Shown here: piece after piece, positions 6,377 through 7,103 of the stretch | Layout of the letters: each line of letters begins with the position of its first letter | Position numbering within the stretch: position 1 is the stretch's first letter | DNA from: Bacteroidaceae bacterium | GTDB taxonomy: Bacteria; Bacteroidota; Bacteroidia; Bacteroidales; Bacteroidaceae | DNA length: 7,103 bases | Assembly: GCA_024695315.1 (NCBI GenBank) | Contig: JAILIJ010000111.1 | Location: forward strand, 1-7,103 | Direction of reading: 5' to 3' | Notes under the pieces: generated by a model | What the model was told of the DNA's origin: nothing | Databases searched by the model: none | Seen by the model: only the letters and a program-made list of their open reading frames with translations | Made by a program: the position numbers and the translations under genes

Positions 6377-7103
6377 CTAAAATGAACGTCCAACAACAAA
6401 GTCAATATATGATTTTAATGACTCTTTTACGTCAGAATCAGGATATATTTCAAGTAAATGTTTGGCCTGATCGGCATATTCATTCATAACTTTCTCCGCA
6501 TAAGCAATACCCTTCATCTCTTTTGTGAACTTAACGAGCGTATCTATCTCTATTTCATTCACATCTCCACTTTTAACCTTACGAGCAAGATTAGCCATAG
6601 TTTGATTCTTTGTGGAATTTAACGCATATAGAACAGGAAGCGTAAGTTTTCCCTCTTTCATATCATTACCAGTTGGCTTTCCTATGGAAGAATCAGAGCA
6701 GTAGTCAAAAATATCATCACGTATTTGGAAACATATTCCAACTAACTCCCCAAATCTCTTGAGATTTTGAATGTCAGCTTTGGATGCATTAACAGATAAT
6801 GCTCCACCCTCTCCACAAGCGGCAAATAGAGCAGCCGTCTTACCACAAATAATATCAAAATATACTTGTTCTGAGAAATCGTTATTCTGAACATTACTTA
6901 ATTGAAGTAATTCGCCAGCAGCAAGTCGTTGAGCAGCCACAGAAACAATATTAACAAGCTCAGTATTACCTGTATTTGAGGCATTTATCAATGAGTTAGC
7001 AAGAATAAAATCACCTACCAAAACAGCTATTTTATTACCGTAAGCCTTGTTTATAGATGGTCTACCACGCCTTTCATCTTATTCGTCAACAATATCGTCA
7101 TGA
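6377..7103 (-). CDS. Polyprenyl diphosphate synthase, 3' part, interrupted by an in-frame stop
   Basis: This trans-type prenyltransferase family extends an allylic diphosphate with isopentenyl diphosphate units. In Bacteroidales such proteins are likely to make the menaquinone side chain (octaprenyl or similar), but chain length cannot be read here. Reading leftward from the window edge, the frame gives HDDIVDE, containing the first aspartate-rich motif DDxxD, then a TAA (7079-7081). It continues as DERRGRPSINKAYGNK, GDFILANSL, GELLQL, the second motif DDIFD within QIRDDIFDY, and GKPTGNDMKEGKLTLPVL. It ends at TAG (6377-6379). Family members usually carry Ser at the stop position (DESDERRG), so a single TCA-to-TAA change would explain it. 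No credible restart follows, and any product starting after the stop would lack the first motif. The gene is therefore a pseudogene or carries a sequence error near the edge. Its N-terminus lies outside the window. It converges on deoC and shares its terminator. Confidence 0.88.
7079..7081 (-). other. In-frame TAA interrupting the polyprenyl synthase gene
   Basis: The codon between HDDIVDE and DERRGRPS reads TAA on the minus strand. Both sides match the family in the same frame, so this is a nonsense substitution and not a frameshift. A recoded TAA is unlikely, because mnmG, apt, uvrC, dtd and deoC all end in TAA. Confidence 0.85.

Noticed and set aside
6377..7021. TTG at 7021 as the real start of the polyprenyl synthase
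   Set aside because: The family match continues upstream of it (DERRGRPSINKAYGNK and HDDIVDE), so 7021 is internal (the L in AVLVGDF).
7079..7081. TAA read as a sense codon in a variant genetic code
   Set aside because: Five complete genes in the window end in TAA at their family-typical ends, and none has an internal TAA.

Overview
The window reads as a chromosomal segment of a Bacteroidota (probably Bacteroidales) bacterium. The evidence is the AT-rich composition, the lack of Shine-Dalgarno sequences before the genes, Bacteroidetes-type promoter boxes (TAnnTTTG) before mnmG and dtd, and the gene order mnmG-apt-uvrC-dtd-deoC. From memory this order is typical of Bacteroidales. All assignments come from reading motifs; no database search was run.

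Layout. Positions 3-341 hold the 3' part of a low-molecular-weight protein tyrosine phosphatase gene, cut by the window edge. A short AT-rich spacer with a promoter (-7 box at 392-399) leads into five genes on the + strand: mnmG (tRNA wobble-uridine modification), apt (adenine salvage), uvrC (excision repair nuclease), dtd (D-aminoacyl-tRNA deacylase) and deoC (deoxyribose-phosphate aldolase). A strong hairpin terminator at 6339-6371, usable in both directions, separates deoC from a convergent minus-strand polyprenyl diphosphate synthase gene that runs off the right edge. All genes are household functions. They do not form one pathway, though apt and deoC both belong to nucleotide salvage and mnmG and dtd both act on tRNA.

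The most notable signal is not a gene. Two copies of the 16-base sequence TGTTCCACGTGAAACA, the classical chromosomal parS site bound by ParB, lie in the gaps on either side of apt (2370-2385 on +, 3091-3106 on -). They are exact copies in opposite orientation. This suggests the segment is part of the ParABS centromere region, probably in the origin-proximal part of the chromosome.

Both edges look odd. The first 50-60 bases are GC-rich and do not read like the family. The polyprenyl synthase gene has an in-frame TAA right after its first aspartate-rich motif, 23 bases from the right edge. Errors at the ends of an assembled contig would explain both, but a real nonsense mutation cannot be excluded. 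I see no mobile element, CRISPR array, RNA gene or new multi-gene system, and no gene-free stretch longer than 300 bases.
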